From Azorinus chamasolen (taxonomy: Eukaryota; Mollusca; Bivalvia; Cardiida; Solecurtidae), in NCBI GenBank assembly GCA_963576725.1, contig OY755244.1, positions 77,499,620 through 77,563,619 of the forward strand: a DNA stretch of 64,000 nucleotides, read 5' to 3'. Shown here one piece after another: positions 50,821 to 61,333 of this stretch. Positions within the stretch are counted from its first letter, which is position 1. Each line of letters starts with the position of its first letter. The notes beneath the pieces were generated by a model. The model saw only the letters and a program-made list of their open reading frames with translations, did no database searches and was not told the origin of the DNA. The position numbers were made by a program, and so were the translations under genes.

Positions 50821-52341
50821 GAATGAGAATATGTCTTGTGCAACTGTAACAGACGAAACACATTCATTTCTTTCTTGTGGCAATTCACATCATTAACGTT
50901 GACATTTCTATTTTATTTTACAAAGTATTAGTCAATTTGTAAGCTTAAAAGTAGACCAAACAATGTTCATTTTATTGTCGTTTTGATAATATTCGAAGGA
51001 AAAAACAAAATCCGACATTTTAGAAAATGTATTAAACAACCCGTTACAGTTCTTTCAGAATCTTTTCCGAAACCGTGACACTTTATCGACCAGACCGTGA
51101 CATTCTAAATTCTTAATATTGATATTTTATGCGATTTTACAACGGATATGTTGACGATATTCAATATATATCTTTTATGGATATAAAATCAGCATGTTTA
51201 TGGTTTTAATTATTCTTATTTTCCCAGTCCATTCCAAGAATACGCCTAGAAACAATGTTTACCGATAAAAAAAATATGGCAATTGCCGAGTAAATAGCTA
51301 GAAATGTATTTGGCGTGATATGCGCTATCACTTTTATAACGATATCAACAATAAGGGATAAAAAAAACCCAAATGCGTTACCATGATTATTTTGTCGATC
51401 CTTCCGTGTTTGTTTTTTCTTTGATATTCTTTCACATACAGTCCGTGACACTTTCCGAACCGTTCCACCACAGCTTTACGGGAAAGTGCGTGACGGATTA
51501 GTGAAAAAACAAATTCCGTTGTGACGGACTTGGGTACCAGTGAAACTGTAGCAGTTGTGGTCATTGTCGCCCCCGCTTAAGCGGGGCGACTGTGTGGGCT
51601 TACGAATATTTTCCCTCATGGTAGGAGCAGTCATTTCCTTAACGTTGGGGAAATGAAAGTTTACTTGATTGGGCAATACAGTTTGCATATACTGATCGAT
51701 TAAGAGTATGACTAACATATCATAGGTGATGAAAATAGGTTAAGCATTTTATTTGCATTATTGCATCTAAGAAATGAATACGTTATTGATACTAAATAGC
51801 CGATCCTTTCGAATTTCCAGTGCAATAGTCTTGCCACAAGTGTTTCACTCTCTTACACCCGGTTACTGTATGTAAGAGTAACGAACGACAACTCTGCAAG
51901 GAGATTGCAAGTGTTTGTGGAAATATTCCAGTAAATACACATTGCAATGTATTGTTTTTGGTTTAGTGCCGATTTAAAGCTAGTTTTAAGAAATAAAGTA
52001 TGGCCCACTTAAGAGTAAAAATCCTACAAATTACGGTGTATAAATCAATGTTTCGGTTTATTATCGACTTGAAGCCGGCTGACTTCGCACGTAGATCACT
52101 CCGTAACAAAACAAAATATGCTTTACAATTTCGAAACAAAAAGAAACAATGTCATTTGTTATTGAATACGTCGTGCATTATGGTTTTTTCTAACCAAAGT
52201 GTGATCGGATTGTCATTGATAAATATAGACCACACACGATACTAGAGTTTGAAAACCATAGCATGTGACTTTTGAAAACGAGGATAGGTCATTGTAAGAG
52301 ATCCCGGCCCCGAGGTTATAAAACGTTTTACTTGATTGTTG
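50821..52341. other. Low-copy stretch
   Basis: No MITE. CCGTGACACTTTATCGACC near 51074 and CCGTGACACTTTCCGAACC near 51442 are similar. CGCCCCCGCTTAAGCGGGGCGA (about 51569-51590) is a GC-rich palindrome. Minus-strand frames of 76-81 codons lack other support. Confidence 0.4.
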
Positions 52342-52386
52342 GATCATTCTCAAGTATCTGCACCAATCAGATACTTGAGAATGATC
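52342..52386. repeat. Perfect 19-bp inverted repeat, 7-bp loop
   Basis: GATCATTCTCAAGTATCTG, loop CACCAAT, then the exact inverse. It is not related to the MITE hairpins. Could form a hairpin RNA or be a small foldback relic. Confidence 0.85.
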
Positions 52387-52599
52387 TCTTGGACCCATAT
52401 AGTGTATTGACTTCATTTTTCCTGACTAACCTTATGTTTACTCTGTTCTTCCTTTTAGGCATATTACATTTGCATACAACCGTCTGGGTTTTTGTTATAT
52501 TTTGTTAAAAATATCATATGACCAATTAGAAATGTTGCTAAGGGTATAATAGAAACCCTGAGCACATCTGAAAATGATCAAATGATTAAACCGTTGCCT

Positions 52600-52862
52600 A
52601 ATTTAGACGACGTTTTGGCGCCTTTGCAAACAGAGTACACCCAGATCGAATATATCTTATTCTGAATTTCTTTCGCAGCCTAATGTGTCATTGTTACTGT
52701 GTAATTATGCTCTGTTTGCTTATGGAATTTGATAAATCTGTTTCTTTGCGTTATTAAATGGCCACAATGTTCCACCTTCCGTATTTCATTATTATTAACT
52801 ATTTTGTTCGTGAATATTCAGAAGGTATTGAACTTTGTAATAAACATAGAGCAGGGAAAGGG
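52600..52862. mobile_element. A2 MITE, worn hairpin
   Basis: Left arm GCAAACAGAGTACACCCAGA, unrelated centre, then CTCTGTTTGC and the A2 shoulder to AGCAGGGAAAGGG with TTAA at 52863. Confidence 0.7.
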
Positions 52863-52898
52863 TTAACTCTTTCGATGCTAATATCGCATCTGTGAATA

Positions 52899-53102
52899 CA
52901 GTAGAACCCCTCTAAACCGGAATTCTAGTAGAGAAGAATTTAGATACTTCTAGGCCGGTGGCTGCTTAATGCAGGGTGAAAGTCATGCAGAAAGCTCCTA
53001 GAGGAGCTTTCTGCATGGCTTTCGCCCTGCATTAAGCAGCCACCTGTCTCCAAGACCGATATTTATACCAAATTTAACGTCCGGTTTAGAGGGGTTTTAC
53101 TG
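52899..53102. mobile_element. C MITE, TA-flanked, intact
   Basis: CAGTAGAACCCCTCTAAACC to GGTTTAGAGGGGTTTTACTG with TA on both sides. Long regular hairpin (about 52956-53046), core AAGCTCCTAGAGGAGCTT. Confidence 0.9.
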
Positions 53103-53107
53103 TACCT

Positions 53108-53160
53108 ATTCAACAGTATTGTGATATTGTGATAAATAGAGCATTTTCATATACAATTTC
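53108..53160. repeat. B hairpin remnant
   Basis: ATTGTGATATTGTGATAAATAGAGCA, then lost. Confidence 0.5.
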
Positions 53161-53389
53161 AAATGTACGATCTTTAAAATGTTAATTATAGTTCCAATGT
53201 AAAAATAATACAATACACTTATGTACTAAATAAGAAATTTTCTTTTGAAATTCGAATCCTGGACCCTTTCTTCACGATTCAAACGAACAGGTATATAGGC
53301 CTATCCACTGAGTTATCGAGAAGACATTGATTGATTGATTGAACATGATTGTCAACTGATTTTATTCTAGAGTAGAGTACAATAAACCC

Positions 53390-53576
53390 CCGCTAAAGTC
53401 GACCACCTAAAAGAGGTTATAATTCTGGGTGCTAGATGCAGATGGTAGCTTAATGCAGGACAAAAATAATGCAGAAATTTCCTAGAGCATTACTTTTGTC
53501 CTGCATTAAGCAATTACCTGCTTATAAATACACCCATGTTTATTCATTAACTGGTCGCATTAGAGGGGTTCTACTG
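53390..53576. mobile_element. C MITE, core worn
   Basis: CAATAAACCCCCGCTAAAG to GCATTAGAGGGGTTCTACTG. Hairpin GGTAGCTTAATGCAGGAC with centre AAATTTCCTAGAGCATT. Confidence 0.8.
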
Positions 53577-53600
53577 TATGTAGTAAGTGCATAGCTTATC

Positions 53601-53810
53601 TCAACATTGACACCTTTAGACGCCTCTGTAAAAGTCACTTTTTGAAACCATTGTGGGAAATAGAGCATTTACTCCACTGGAACAAAATGTTTATTGCTCT
53701 CTTTACGCAATTCTAAACTTAACTGTTTTGCTAGTAAATGCTCCTTTTCGGTAGATTTATTTAAAGAGGCTGGGTCTAATAATAGCACATACGGGTAATT
53801 TACGTTAAAC
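53601..53810. mobile_element. B MITE, right arm lost
   Basis: GAAACCATTGTGGGAAATAG and CATTTACTCCACTGGAAC; right shoulder AATGCTCCTTTTCGGTAG. Confidence 0.65.
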
Positions 53811-55132
53811 TGCCATGAAAGTCAGGTTTTTACAACTAACATGCTAAGTATGAGTATGCATAGGTAGTTGCTCATTTTCACAGCTCTGTAGTGAACAAGT
53901 ACAAAAGTTGCTGCAGAGGCAGCAACAGAGAGCGCGGGAAACGAAATACTGGGAAGATTGTGTAATAGAATTATAAATTGTCAACTGTATGAGTTTAATA
54001 TGGATGTAACTGTCTTTTGTTGATATTTTCAAAATGCAGACGGTCTGTTTGAAGTAGGGAGTTTTGGACACATCTAATGGCATAATTGCGAAAGTTTTGA
54101 CATCATGTATGGCTCGTAAATGTCAAAGTAATTATTGCAGAGTGAAGTGCTAGTAAACATTGAAATAAGATTTATAAATGCAAAGTAAACTGAAATAAAC
54201 TGACTGTATAGTTTGTTGTCAAGTCTTTTGCTACTATGACATTGAAGGTAAGGATGTATAGTTTGAAAAGATAAACTTAAGTGTTTTTAATTGTTGTGAG
54301 CTTTGAAATGAATCAACTGATAATACAGTAGAACATAAAGGCCGAGGTGGGTCTGAAACAAATGACACAATGTTGGTAAATAAGTACAATACAAAGCCAT
54401 AAAAGCAGGATCTATATTGTAGCTATGTTTCATTTTCTGAAATAATTGTAACAATCAAACAGTTAAAAGGGCTCTAAAGGCAATTATGTTGAGGAAATGG
54501 TCATTCTTTTTAAAATATGTTCAACTGTATGGCAAATGTGAATAACTGACTAGGTGTTTATAACAAGGAAAAACAAGCATATTTTAATTGATGACTAGTG
54601 TATTACAGAATATCTGCAAACGTGATGTTGCATTGTGAGACGGAACTAAATAGAGACAATTTTTGGCAAACTATCATTATGTTCTCAGTAGCGCTATGTG
54701 CATAATGAGAGATATGACGTTTATGTACAATGAAACCTGTGTAAACGAAACAGAAAATCAGCATTGTTTTAGGAACAGAACAGAGCATGTCTTTATTCAA
54801 CTTGTACAAGCATGCACATTGTTGTTATAAATACATATACATAGAATATGTCACATAGGTCAAATGATCTTTCAGATTGACAGTATATTACAATTACAAT
54901 CGATTTAATTACGTTGTGCATTAAGTGCTGTCTATTCAGATTTGAGATGACTTACATGTAAGCGTTAACAAGTGCGTTTCTCATGCAAAAGGAATACTTT
55001 ATATATAGAGCCAGTTTAACTAATTCCTGACGGTTTTGACGTTGTACATGTAGTAGCTTGTAGTGTAAAACTTTACAAAACTTGGTCTAGCATAATAACA
55101 CTTGTTTATATATTTCTTGCGCAGGTCTGTGT
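53811..55132. other. Low-copy stretch without repeats
   Basis: No MITE, tandem repeat or convincing exon. Unusual for this window, so it may be flanking or intronic single-copy DNA. Confidence 0.4.
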
Positions 55133-55432
55133 ATGAACTACATAAAGAACAAAATGAAACTCGTCTTCAATATCACGAGTTTCACAGTAACAACAATATC
55201 TTTCATTTCTTGGTATGCTAATTTTGCCGTATCTCCCTGTTTCTATTTTAATGAATGTGAAGATTGTCGCAGCCTAGCAAGATACAATCTAAGTTTATAT
55301 GACAATGTATCTAAATATGCTTCAAATCCGAAACAGCTTTTAAAATGTCTGTATGTTGCTAATGCACTATTGATATTCTCATCTCAACATTGTATCAAAC
55401 CATCCACTAATCTTTGTTTAAGTATTTTGTGA
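55124..55432 (+). CDS. Weak candidate terminal exon
   Basis: TTTCTTGCGCAG ending at 55123-55124 resembles an acceptor, followed by an open frame to a stop at 55430-55432 (about 102 codons). The product has a hydrophobic start (VTTISFISWYANFAV) and six or more Cys (CFYFNECEDC). No family recognised and no second exon found; may be chance. Confidence 0.25.
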   Translation, partial: GLCMNYIKNKMKLVFNITSFTVTTISFISWYANFAVSPCFYFNECEDCRSLARYNLSLYDNVSKYASNPKQLLKCLYVANALLIFSSQHCIKPSTNLCLSIL

Positions 55433-55683
55433 AATGATTTCGGGTTTACAATTATTGGATCCATCCAAACATCAGCAAAACCCTTATTTACTAGTAATGC
55501 TTAAATACTTGTTACCAAAGTACAAAAATGAGTCATGCAGGAAACACCACATACAGAACAAACAGCCGCACGAACAGCAACACAGGGAAACAGCAAATGT
55601 ACATAATAATAAAAAAACATCAGGAGACGCACAAAGACAAAACAAACATACGATAGGGGGATGGAAGTACCGCCTTGGAACGG

Positions 55684-55992
55684 TCAGTGACAAAAGCCAA
55701 TGGGGATGTTAAATGCTCTTTCAAAACTCTTTCGGCTCAGAATTGCGTAAACGTTCATGTTATAAAAATTATTACGCTTACGAGAAATTAATTTCTTGTA
55801 TGCTATTTTGCTTTCGCATAATACTATTCTATTTTCAGGCGGCGATGGTTTACTGCTGTAACTGTGTAAAGCACGGGGGTACACTTTCCTAGCCTGTCTG
55901 CATTCAGTATCAAACCATTCACTATCTTTTTTCAAATCATCGTCTTTAAAGCGTACATGTTTTGAAAAAAGAGGATCAGCAACCGAACGCAT
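55684..55992 (-). pseudogene. Non-LTR retrotransposon linker fragment
   Basis: A 102-codon frame with SEWFDTECRQARKVYPRAL and YKKLISRKRNNFYN. This pattern lies between the endonuclease and reverse transcriptase in Jockey/CR1-type ORF2 proteins. Neither flanking domain is present. It may come from the same family as 34060-36045, which lacks this part. Confidence 0.7.
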
Positions 55993-56079
55993 AGTTGCAA
56001 CAATACTTTTTATAATACTTTTTAAGGAGTGACTGTGCAGTGGTGATTGCAGGATAGCTGATTAAAGGAGTTCCTACAG

Positions 56080-56170
56080 GGGTTGTTTATTTGGCATTAA
56101 GCAGTCATCTGTTTTGAAAGTGTAACTTACTGTTAAATATCTGTCCTGTTTAGAGAGGGTGTATTTTAAT
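56080..56170. mobile_element. C right half remnant
   Basis: GGCATTAAGCAGTCATCTG to CTGTTTAGAGAGGGTG. Confidence 0.5.
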
Positions 56171-56225
56171 GTAAGAAAGTGCAATAAAAACTTCATACAG
56201 TATGGCAATACTGGCTATTCCCAAA

Positions 56226-57490
56226 GTAAGGTGACACAATAATAACTTGTCTCAGTTTAAATCTGTCATACAATAACATAAGAGATATTTACATGTGTAC
56301 ATGATGTAGACAGTGAAATAAAAGCTATACAGTAAAACTTTTATTGAGTGATCATACTTTAAGTAAAATTGACAGCTGGTAAGTAAGTGGAAGTAGGCAT
56401 TAAATGCAGGTTGAAATGCAGAAAATATTGTGGAAGTTTTGGTTTGTCTTTCAACATGTGTTTAACACCAACTAGTATGAAAGGCAAATTGTTTGACTGC
56501 TTACATGGTGTTTTATCTCATTACCTAATTAGCTACTTTTAAAATTTAAATCTTTGCAATAAATAAACTGAAAAGGGGCATTTACTAGAGATTGGGGGAA
56601 ATAAGAAGTATGTGGATTTGAAACCATTGTGATAAATGGAGCATTTGCTTCTTTGGGGCAAATGTTCTATTTATCACAATTGATTAGAAACGTGACTCTT
56701 ATGTTGGTGCGAAGTGATACTTGAAGAAGTAAAGTGACGTAGGGCACATAATGATCAGTTGTCTCTCGTTTAATTCTGTCATAAAATAATATTAGAAATA
56801 TTTACAATTGTACGTAATGTAGACATAGTGAGATATAAGATATACAGTAAAAACCTATATTGGGTGATTATAACATTAGGAACAGTAACAGCTGGTAAGT
56901 ACTAGACGTGGGCATTAAATGCAGATTGAAATGCAGGGAATATTGTTGGTGTTTTGGTCTGACATTAAACATGCGTTTAACACCAACCAGTATGAAAGGC
57001 AAATGATTTGACCTCCTTAAATTGTGTTTTAATCCATTACCTCATAGGTTAAATTTTGCATCAATAAATTGAAAAGGGGCATTTACTAGAGGAATGGGAA
57101 AAATAAGAAGTGTTTAAATGAAACCGGTCATTGTTATAAATTGAGCATTTGCCTCTTAAGAACAATTACCGTATTTAGCACAAGTATATCAAAACGTGTC
57201 TCCTACATAGGTGGAGATGATTCGGAAAGTAAAGGTCACACAATAATAAGTTGTCTTAGTTGAATTCTGTCATACAATAAAATATGATATATTTACGTGT
57301 GTACGTGATATACATGGTAAAAGGAAAGCTATACAGTAAAACCTGTATCGGGTAATCATAACTTTGCAGCTGGGCATTAAGTGCAGTTTGGAATCAAGGA
57401 AATTCTTGTGGATGTTTTTGTTTGACTTTCAACTTGTGTTTATCAGAAACTGGTATGAAAGTTCAACGAGTTTACTGTTTACATGGTGTT
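56226..57490. repeat. Higher-order tandem array of worn C plus B units
   Basis: Three diverged units start at about 56226, 56727 and 57217. Each has CACATAATAAxxAGTTGTCT-like sequence, ATACAGTAAAAC (C end), GGCATTAAATGCAG (C arm) and ATGAAAGGCAAATxxTTTGAC. The first two also have a B-like hairpin (ACCATTGTGATAAATGGAGC). A pair of neighbouring MITEs was apparently duplicated as a block of about 500 bp. Confidence 0.75.
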
Positions 57491-57500
57491 TATTGTTTAA

Positions 57501-57742
57501 CCCTTTCCATGTTCTATGTTTTTTCTCTATTTCAATACCTACTCAATATTCATGGACAAAACATTTATGATGAAATATGGAAGATGGAGCATCACAGCTA
57601 TTTTAGAAACTAAAGAAATAGATCTATCAAATTATTTTAGCAAACAGAGTAGACCCTGATCAGACGGCTCCTTTAGGAGCCGTCTGATATGGGTCTACTC
57701 TGTTTGCAAATGCGTGAAAACACGTTTATATGAGGCAAGGGG
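57501..57742. mobile_element. A2 TTAA MITE
   Basis: TTAA lies at 57497-57500 and 57743-57746. Core GGCTCCTTTAGGAGCC, T opposite T. Confidence 0.85.
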
Positions 57743-57747
57743 TTAAA

Positions 57748-57876
57748 CCCATTACCTCATAGGCTATTTTTTTTATATCTACCTCTTTGCATCAATAATC
57801 TGGAAAGTAGTATTTAGAGAAATGGAGAAAAATAAGAAATGTGAAGTTTTGAAACGATTGGTATAAATGTAGCATG
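57748..57876. mobile_element. B MITE left half
   Basis: CCCATTACCTCATAGGC to GAAACGATTGGTATAAATG; stops before the core. Confidence 0.65.
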
Positions 57877-58198
57877 GACAGGGGCGAATTGGACAGGTGT
57901 GAGTTGGTCCTGGGCCAAAAAGAATTAGGCGATGTTGGAAGTCGGTAAAGTTGACCTCTGCTTCACTATTACGGTGGTGCAAATGTCAAAATACATCTGC
58001 CCAAATTGCAAGTTGTAAATAGTTGGTACGAATCAGAGGCATTGTTTCGTGTTGCTAAAATTTTTATATTGTGATACCGAACACGACGATCTTGTTCCGG
58101 ATAGGAAAAATGTGGATGGTGGTGATGTTGCGATTTATATAACGGTAAAAACAAAAACATTCCGGCTCCAGTACCAAAGCAAATTTCCCCATCACTAA

Positions 58199-58228
58199 TT
58201 GCGCGGGCCCCTGATGGGGCCCGCGCAA
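58199..58228. repeat. GC-rich 12-bp inverted repeat
   Basis: TTGCGCGGGCCC, loop CTGATG, exact inverse. Sits in AT-rich sequence. Within a 92-codon minus-strand frame that has no other support. Confidence 0.85.
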
Positions 58229-58253
58229 TAAATAGAACCTTATTCACAATGTA

Positions 58254-58457
58254 CAGTAAAACCTCTCTATAACGGTCACTAAATTGTGTTAATTAGTTGG
58301 TATTAAGGGCAGGTGGCTGCTTAAAGCAAGGTGAAAGTAAAACAGAACGCTCCTATAGGAGCGTTCTGTTTTACTTTCACCTTGCTTTTAAGCAGCCGCC
58401 TGCCTTTAACACAAATACTTGATGTAATTTAGTGGCCGTTATAGAGAGGTTTTACTG
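58254..58457. mobile_element. C MITE, TA-flanked, intact
   Basis: CAGTAAAACCTCTCTATAAC to inverse, TA at both sides. Same hairpin variant as 43616-43823 (AAAGTAAAACAGAACGCTCC arm), core CGCTCCTATAGGAGCG. Confidence 0.9.
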
Positions 58458-58487
58458 TAATCTTTATGTACTGCTCAGATAACAATA

Positions 58488-58693
58488 CAGTAGGACCTGT
58501 CTTAAGCGGCCATCAGAAAGAGGTCTAATTATGGGTCTGTAAGGCAGGTGATAGCTTAATGCAGGTCAAAATTAATGAAAAAATCTCTACAGGAGCTTTC
58601 TGCATTACCTTTGCCCTGCATTAAACAACCAACTGCTTGTTTTAGACTCATAATATTCAATAAATGAATGACCGCCAAGGAAAGGTTCTACTG
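58488..58693. mobile_element. C MITE, worn hairpin
   Basis: CAGTAGGACCTGTCTTAAGC to AAGGAAAGGTTCTACTG, TA on both sides. Left arm GGTGATAGCTTAATGCAGG, core ATCTCTACAGGAGCTT. Confidence 0.85.
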
Positions 58694-58759
58694 TACATGT
58701 ATACGAGTATAAAAGTACGAGATCAGTCAAAGATGGCACTACTATCCCGCTATCCGGTT

Positions 58760-58935
58760 TCTGATTGGCATTTTCAAACAGCCCGGACCCAGATGAGACA
58801 CCAAGCTGTTTGAAACTCGGTCATAATTTTCTAAAAAAATTGATCGAATCGGAAGTAGTCAACGTAATATCCTAATTTGAGCAGGCACTAATTTTTCACA
58901 GCGGAATAAAGAGATAATTAAATTAACAGTTGACA
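58760..58935. repeat. F remnant
   Basis: AAACAGCCCGGACCCAGATGA and ACCAAGCTGTTTGAAACTC retain parts of the arms. Confidence 0.45.
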
Positions 58936-58976
58936 GTTAAAACTCACACAGTAGAACCTATCTTAACCCTTTCCTC

Positions 58977-59187
58977 CATAAATACGCCTTTCTACGCTTC
59001 TGTAAAAGTAACTTTTTGAAAGAATTGTGATAAATAGAGCATTTGCTCATAAGGAGCAAATGCTCTATTTATCACATTGATTTCAGAACTACAAAATTCT
59101 AAAAGTTTCCTTTTCTCTAGTTAATGCTCCTTTTTGGTAGATTTATTTAAAGACGTTGTATCTAAAAATAGCCTATGAGGTTATGGG
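58977..59187. mobile_element. B MITE
   Basis: TTAA at 58973-58976. Core TTTGCTCATAAGGAGCAAA. Right end GAGGTTATGGG with GTTG. Confidence 0.8.
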
Positions 59188-59274
59188 TTGAGCTTAATTC
59201 ATTTATCGGACATAGGAGTGTTAAAAAAGCTATTATCTGCCTTACTGATCTCTCTTTTTGATGACCGCTTACGC

Positions 59275-59783
59275 CGTTCCTTCATATAAACGCCTTTTCA
59301 TGCGTTAGTAAACAGAGAGGAGCCGTCTGACCAGGGTCTGCTCTGTTTGCTTATGTTATACTATAGAACTGATGCTGCAGTTTGTGCCTGAGCCAAAACA
59401 TATTGTGTATATACATCTCAAACTTCAAGGGACCATACAAATTAATTCGAGATAACAGATGTTCGAGTCATCCGATTTATAATCTGACAAATATATCAAG
59501 TTCACAGCTTAATGCAGGTCTAAAGTAATGCTGAAAGACCTGCATTAAGCTGCCACACGTGTTTCTAGATACATATATGTATGTGTAGTGATATATTTTA
59601 GAACAATTCTGTATTGTAAATTTTGGAAGGACCGAACTTTTAGTTCGAGTTATCCCGAAGTTTGAGTTATCTGAGTTCGAGATATCGAAGTTCAACTGTA
59701 CATCATGTATTCCAATATAAAGAATCAGCTAATAAACATTCATGGTGTCATTTTCCTTACATGAATATTAAACATGCAATGGG
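59275..59783. mobile_element. A MITE containing a C MITE
   Basis: Left shoulder CTTCATATAAACGCC, partial hairpin (AACAGAGAGGAGCCGTCTG), then the C insertion (about 59409-59698). The A1 right shoulder ends ATGCAATGGG before TTAA at 59784. Confidence 0.7.
59409..59698. mobile_element. C MITE with distinct long termini
   Basis: AAACTTCAAGGGACC and TTCGAGATAACAGATGTTCG face ACTCAAACTTC-like repeats at the right (GTTCGAGATATCGAAGTTCA + ACTG + TA). The hairpin is reduced to AGCTTAATGCAGG / CCTGCATTAAGCT. Confidence 0.7.
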
Positions 59784-60157
59784 TTAATGCAGGTTTAACT
59801 GTAAAGGAAGGCTTGTACTATGCGTTTCCAGTATATCATATACATATGTCCGTTTTGCAGCTAGTTTATCCATTTGATTGCTGAGTGTTCAAAGTGAAAT
59901 GACCCATCACTGTTTAACTATAGAGTTCATTCAGCCCCAGGGGCACATGGCTCTGTCTGTTAGTTGGTCGGATGGTTTGTGTCCATCTTTTTAACGTTGG
60001 GGATAATTCTGTAGCCATTGCGCATACATACTTCAAACTTGGCACGCATGTGCAACTTATGGAGGCGAACGCATCGTGCTTTTGCTAAAGGGTTTGACAG
60101 ACAATAGTGTAAACCCATTTCCTCTATGAGCCCTCTGATGTGCACCGTCACTGTGTA
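59784..60157. other. Mostly unassigned; P-like trace
   Basis: CCCCAGGGGCACATGGCTC... and TTCAAACTTGGCACGCATG recall P-type minisatellite sequence, but no complete element is seen. Confidence 0.35.
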
Positions 60158-60372
60158 TAAATGCCAGTACACTATGTAGACTCTAGTCCTCTAGGAGTCC
60201 TCTGACCTGGACTACCACTGTGTGCAAATGCCAGTACACTGTGTAGATTCTAGTTTTCAAGTAGTCCTCTGATGTGGACTACCACTGTGTGCAAATGCCA
60301 GTACACTGTGTAGACTCTAGTCCTCTATGAGTCCTCTGATGTGGACCGTCACTATGTTCAAATGCCAGTACA
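60158..60372 (+). repeat. About 67-bp tandem repeat, three copies
   Basis: Unit AAATGCCAGTACACTGTGTA, GACTCTAGTCCTCTAGGAGT, CCTCTGATGTGGACTACCAC, TGTGTGC. CTAGTCCTCTAGGAGTCCTC resembles a MITE hairpin core, so the unit may derive from a G-type hairpin. Confidence 0.85.
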
Positions 60373-60484
60373 GGTAGAGGGACTGTGACTTCGTGTTTTG
60401 AAAACAAATTGCGCATTATGGTTTATTTTGATTTTCCCCAAATGCGTCAATTTTGACTATTATGAAACAAATCAGTCATAACAA

Positions 60485-60725
60485 TATCCTCCGTGGTAGA
60501 GTGGTTATGGTCACTACGCCTCTTGCCAATATGGTTCGAATCCGACCTGGACAGTAATACTCATCATGTGCGGAAGCATTCCGGCTGGCTTGTAGTAGTT
60601 TGGTGGTTCTACCGGGGTGTTCTTTAGTGCAAGAAAACAAACAAAAACAATTTGTTCCTTGCACGGGGAAAAGTATTTTGGGTCTTCCCTTGCATGTAAT
60701 TAGCTGGACGTCGCGATATGACTGA
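60485..60725 (+). mobile_element. SINE with tRNA-like head and Meta-type body
   Basis: A-box-like TGGTAGAGTGG (about 60493-60503) and a consensus B box GGTTCGAATCC (about 60533-60543) mark an RNA polymerase III promoter. The body has GGAAGCATTCCGGCTGGCTT, GGTGGTTCTACCGGGGTG, GGGTCTTCCCTTGCATG and GCTGGACGTCGCGATATGAC, which I recognise as the conserved Meta-SINE core of metazoans. The tail is cut by a C end. Confidence 0.75.
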
Positions 60726-60728
60726 AAT

Positions 60729-60883
60729 ACAGTAACCCCCTAAACTTATTTAGTATAAATATCGGTCTTGGAGAAAAGTTCAATGCATGACTTTCATCCT
60801 GCATTAAGCAGTCATCTGCTTAACAGTATCTATATTCTTCTCTACTTGAATACCGATTTAGAGGGGTTCTACTGTACTGCTAA
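60729..60883. mobile_element. C MITE, left hairpin arm deleted
   Basis: CAGTAACCCCCTAAAC start, right arm CATGACTTTCATCCTGCATT, right end CGATTTAGAGGGGTTCTACT + GTA. The right end runs directly into the tandem array. Confidence 0.75.
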
Positions 60884-61226
60884 GAGGAGTTCTACTGTTC
60901 TGCTAAAAGGGGTTCTATTGTACTGCTAAGAGGGGTTCTACTGTACTGCTAAGAGGGGTTCTACTGTACTGCTAAGAGGGGTTCTACTGTACTGCTAAGA
61001 GGGGTTCTACTGTACTGCTAAGAAGGGTCTACTGTACTGCTAAGAGGGGTTCTATTGTACTGCTAAGAGGGGTTCTACTGTACTGCTGCTAAGAGGGGTT
61101 CTACTATACTGCTAAGAAGGTTTCTACTGCTAAGAGGGGTTCTACTGTACTGCTAAGAGGGGTTCTACTGTACTGCTAAGAGGCGTTCTACTGTACTGCT
61201 AAGAAGGGTTCTACTGTACTGCTAAG
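60884..61226 (+). repeat. 22-bp satellite made of a C terminus
   Basis: About 15 copies of CTGCTAAGAGGGGTTCTACT + GTA. AGAGGGGTTCTACTGTA is the right end of C elements. Copies vary by one to four bases and some are truncated. The array abuts the C element at 60729-60883. Confidence 0.9.
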
Positions 61227-61333
61227 GCCACATAATACCCCGATATAAACAAAACTCATCCATAGTGACAGTAGTAGTGCTAGTAGATCTAGTCTTTGTA
61301 CGTATGCATGTTTTCACAGCAATATCATTTTAA

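Noticed and set aside
57969..58247. 92-codon minus-strand frame with ARAPSGARA
   Set aside because: That peptide is the GC-rich inverted repeat at 58199-58228; no splice sites or similarity support the frame.
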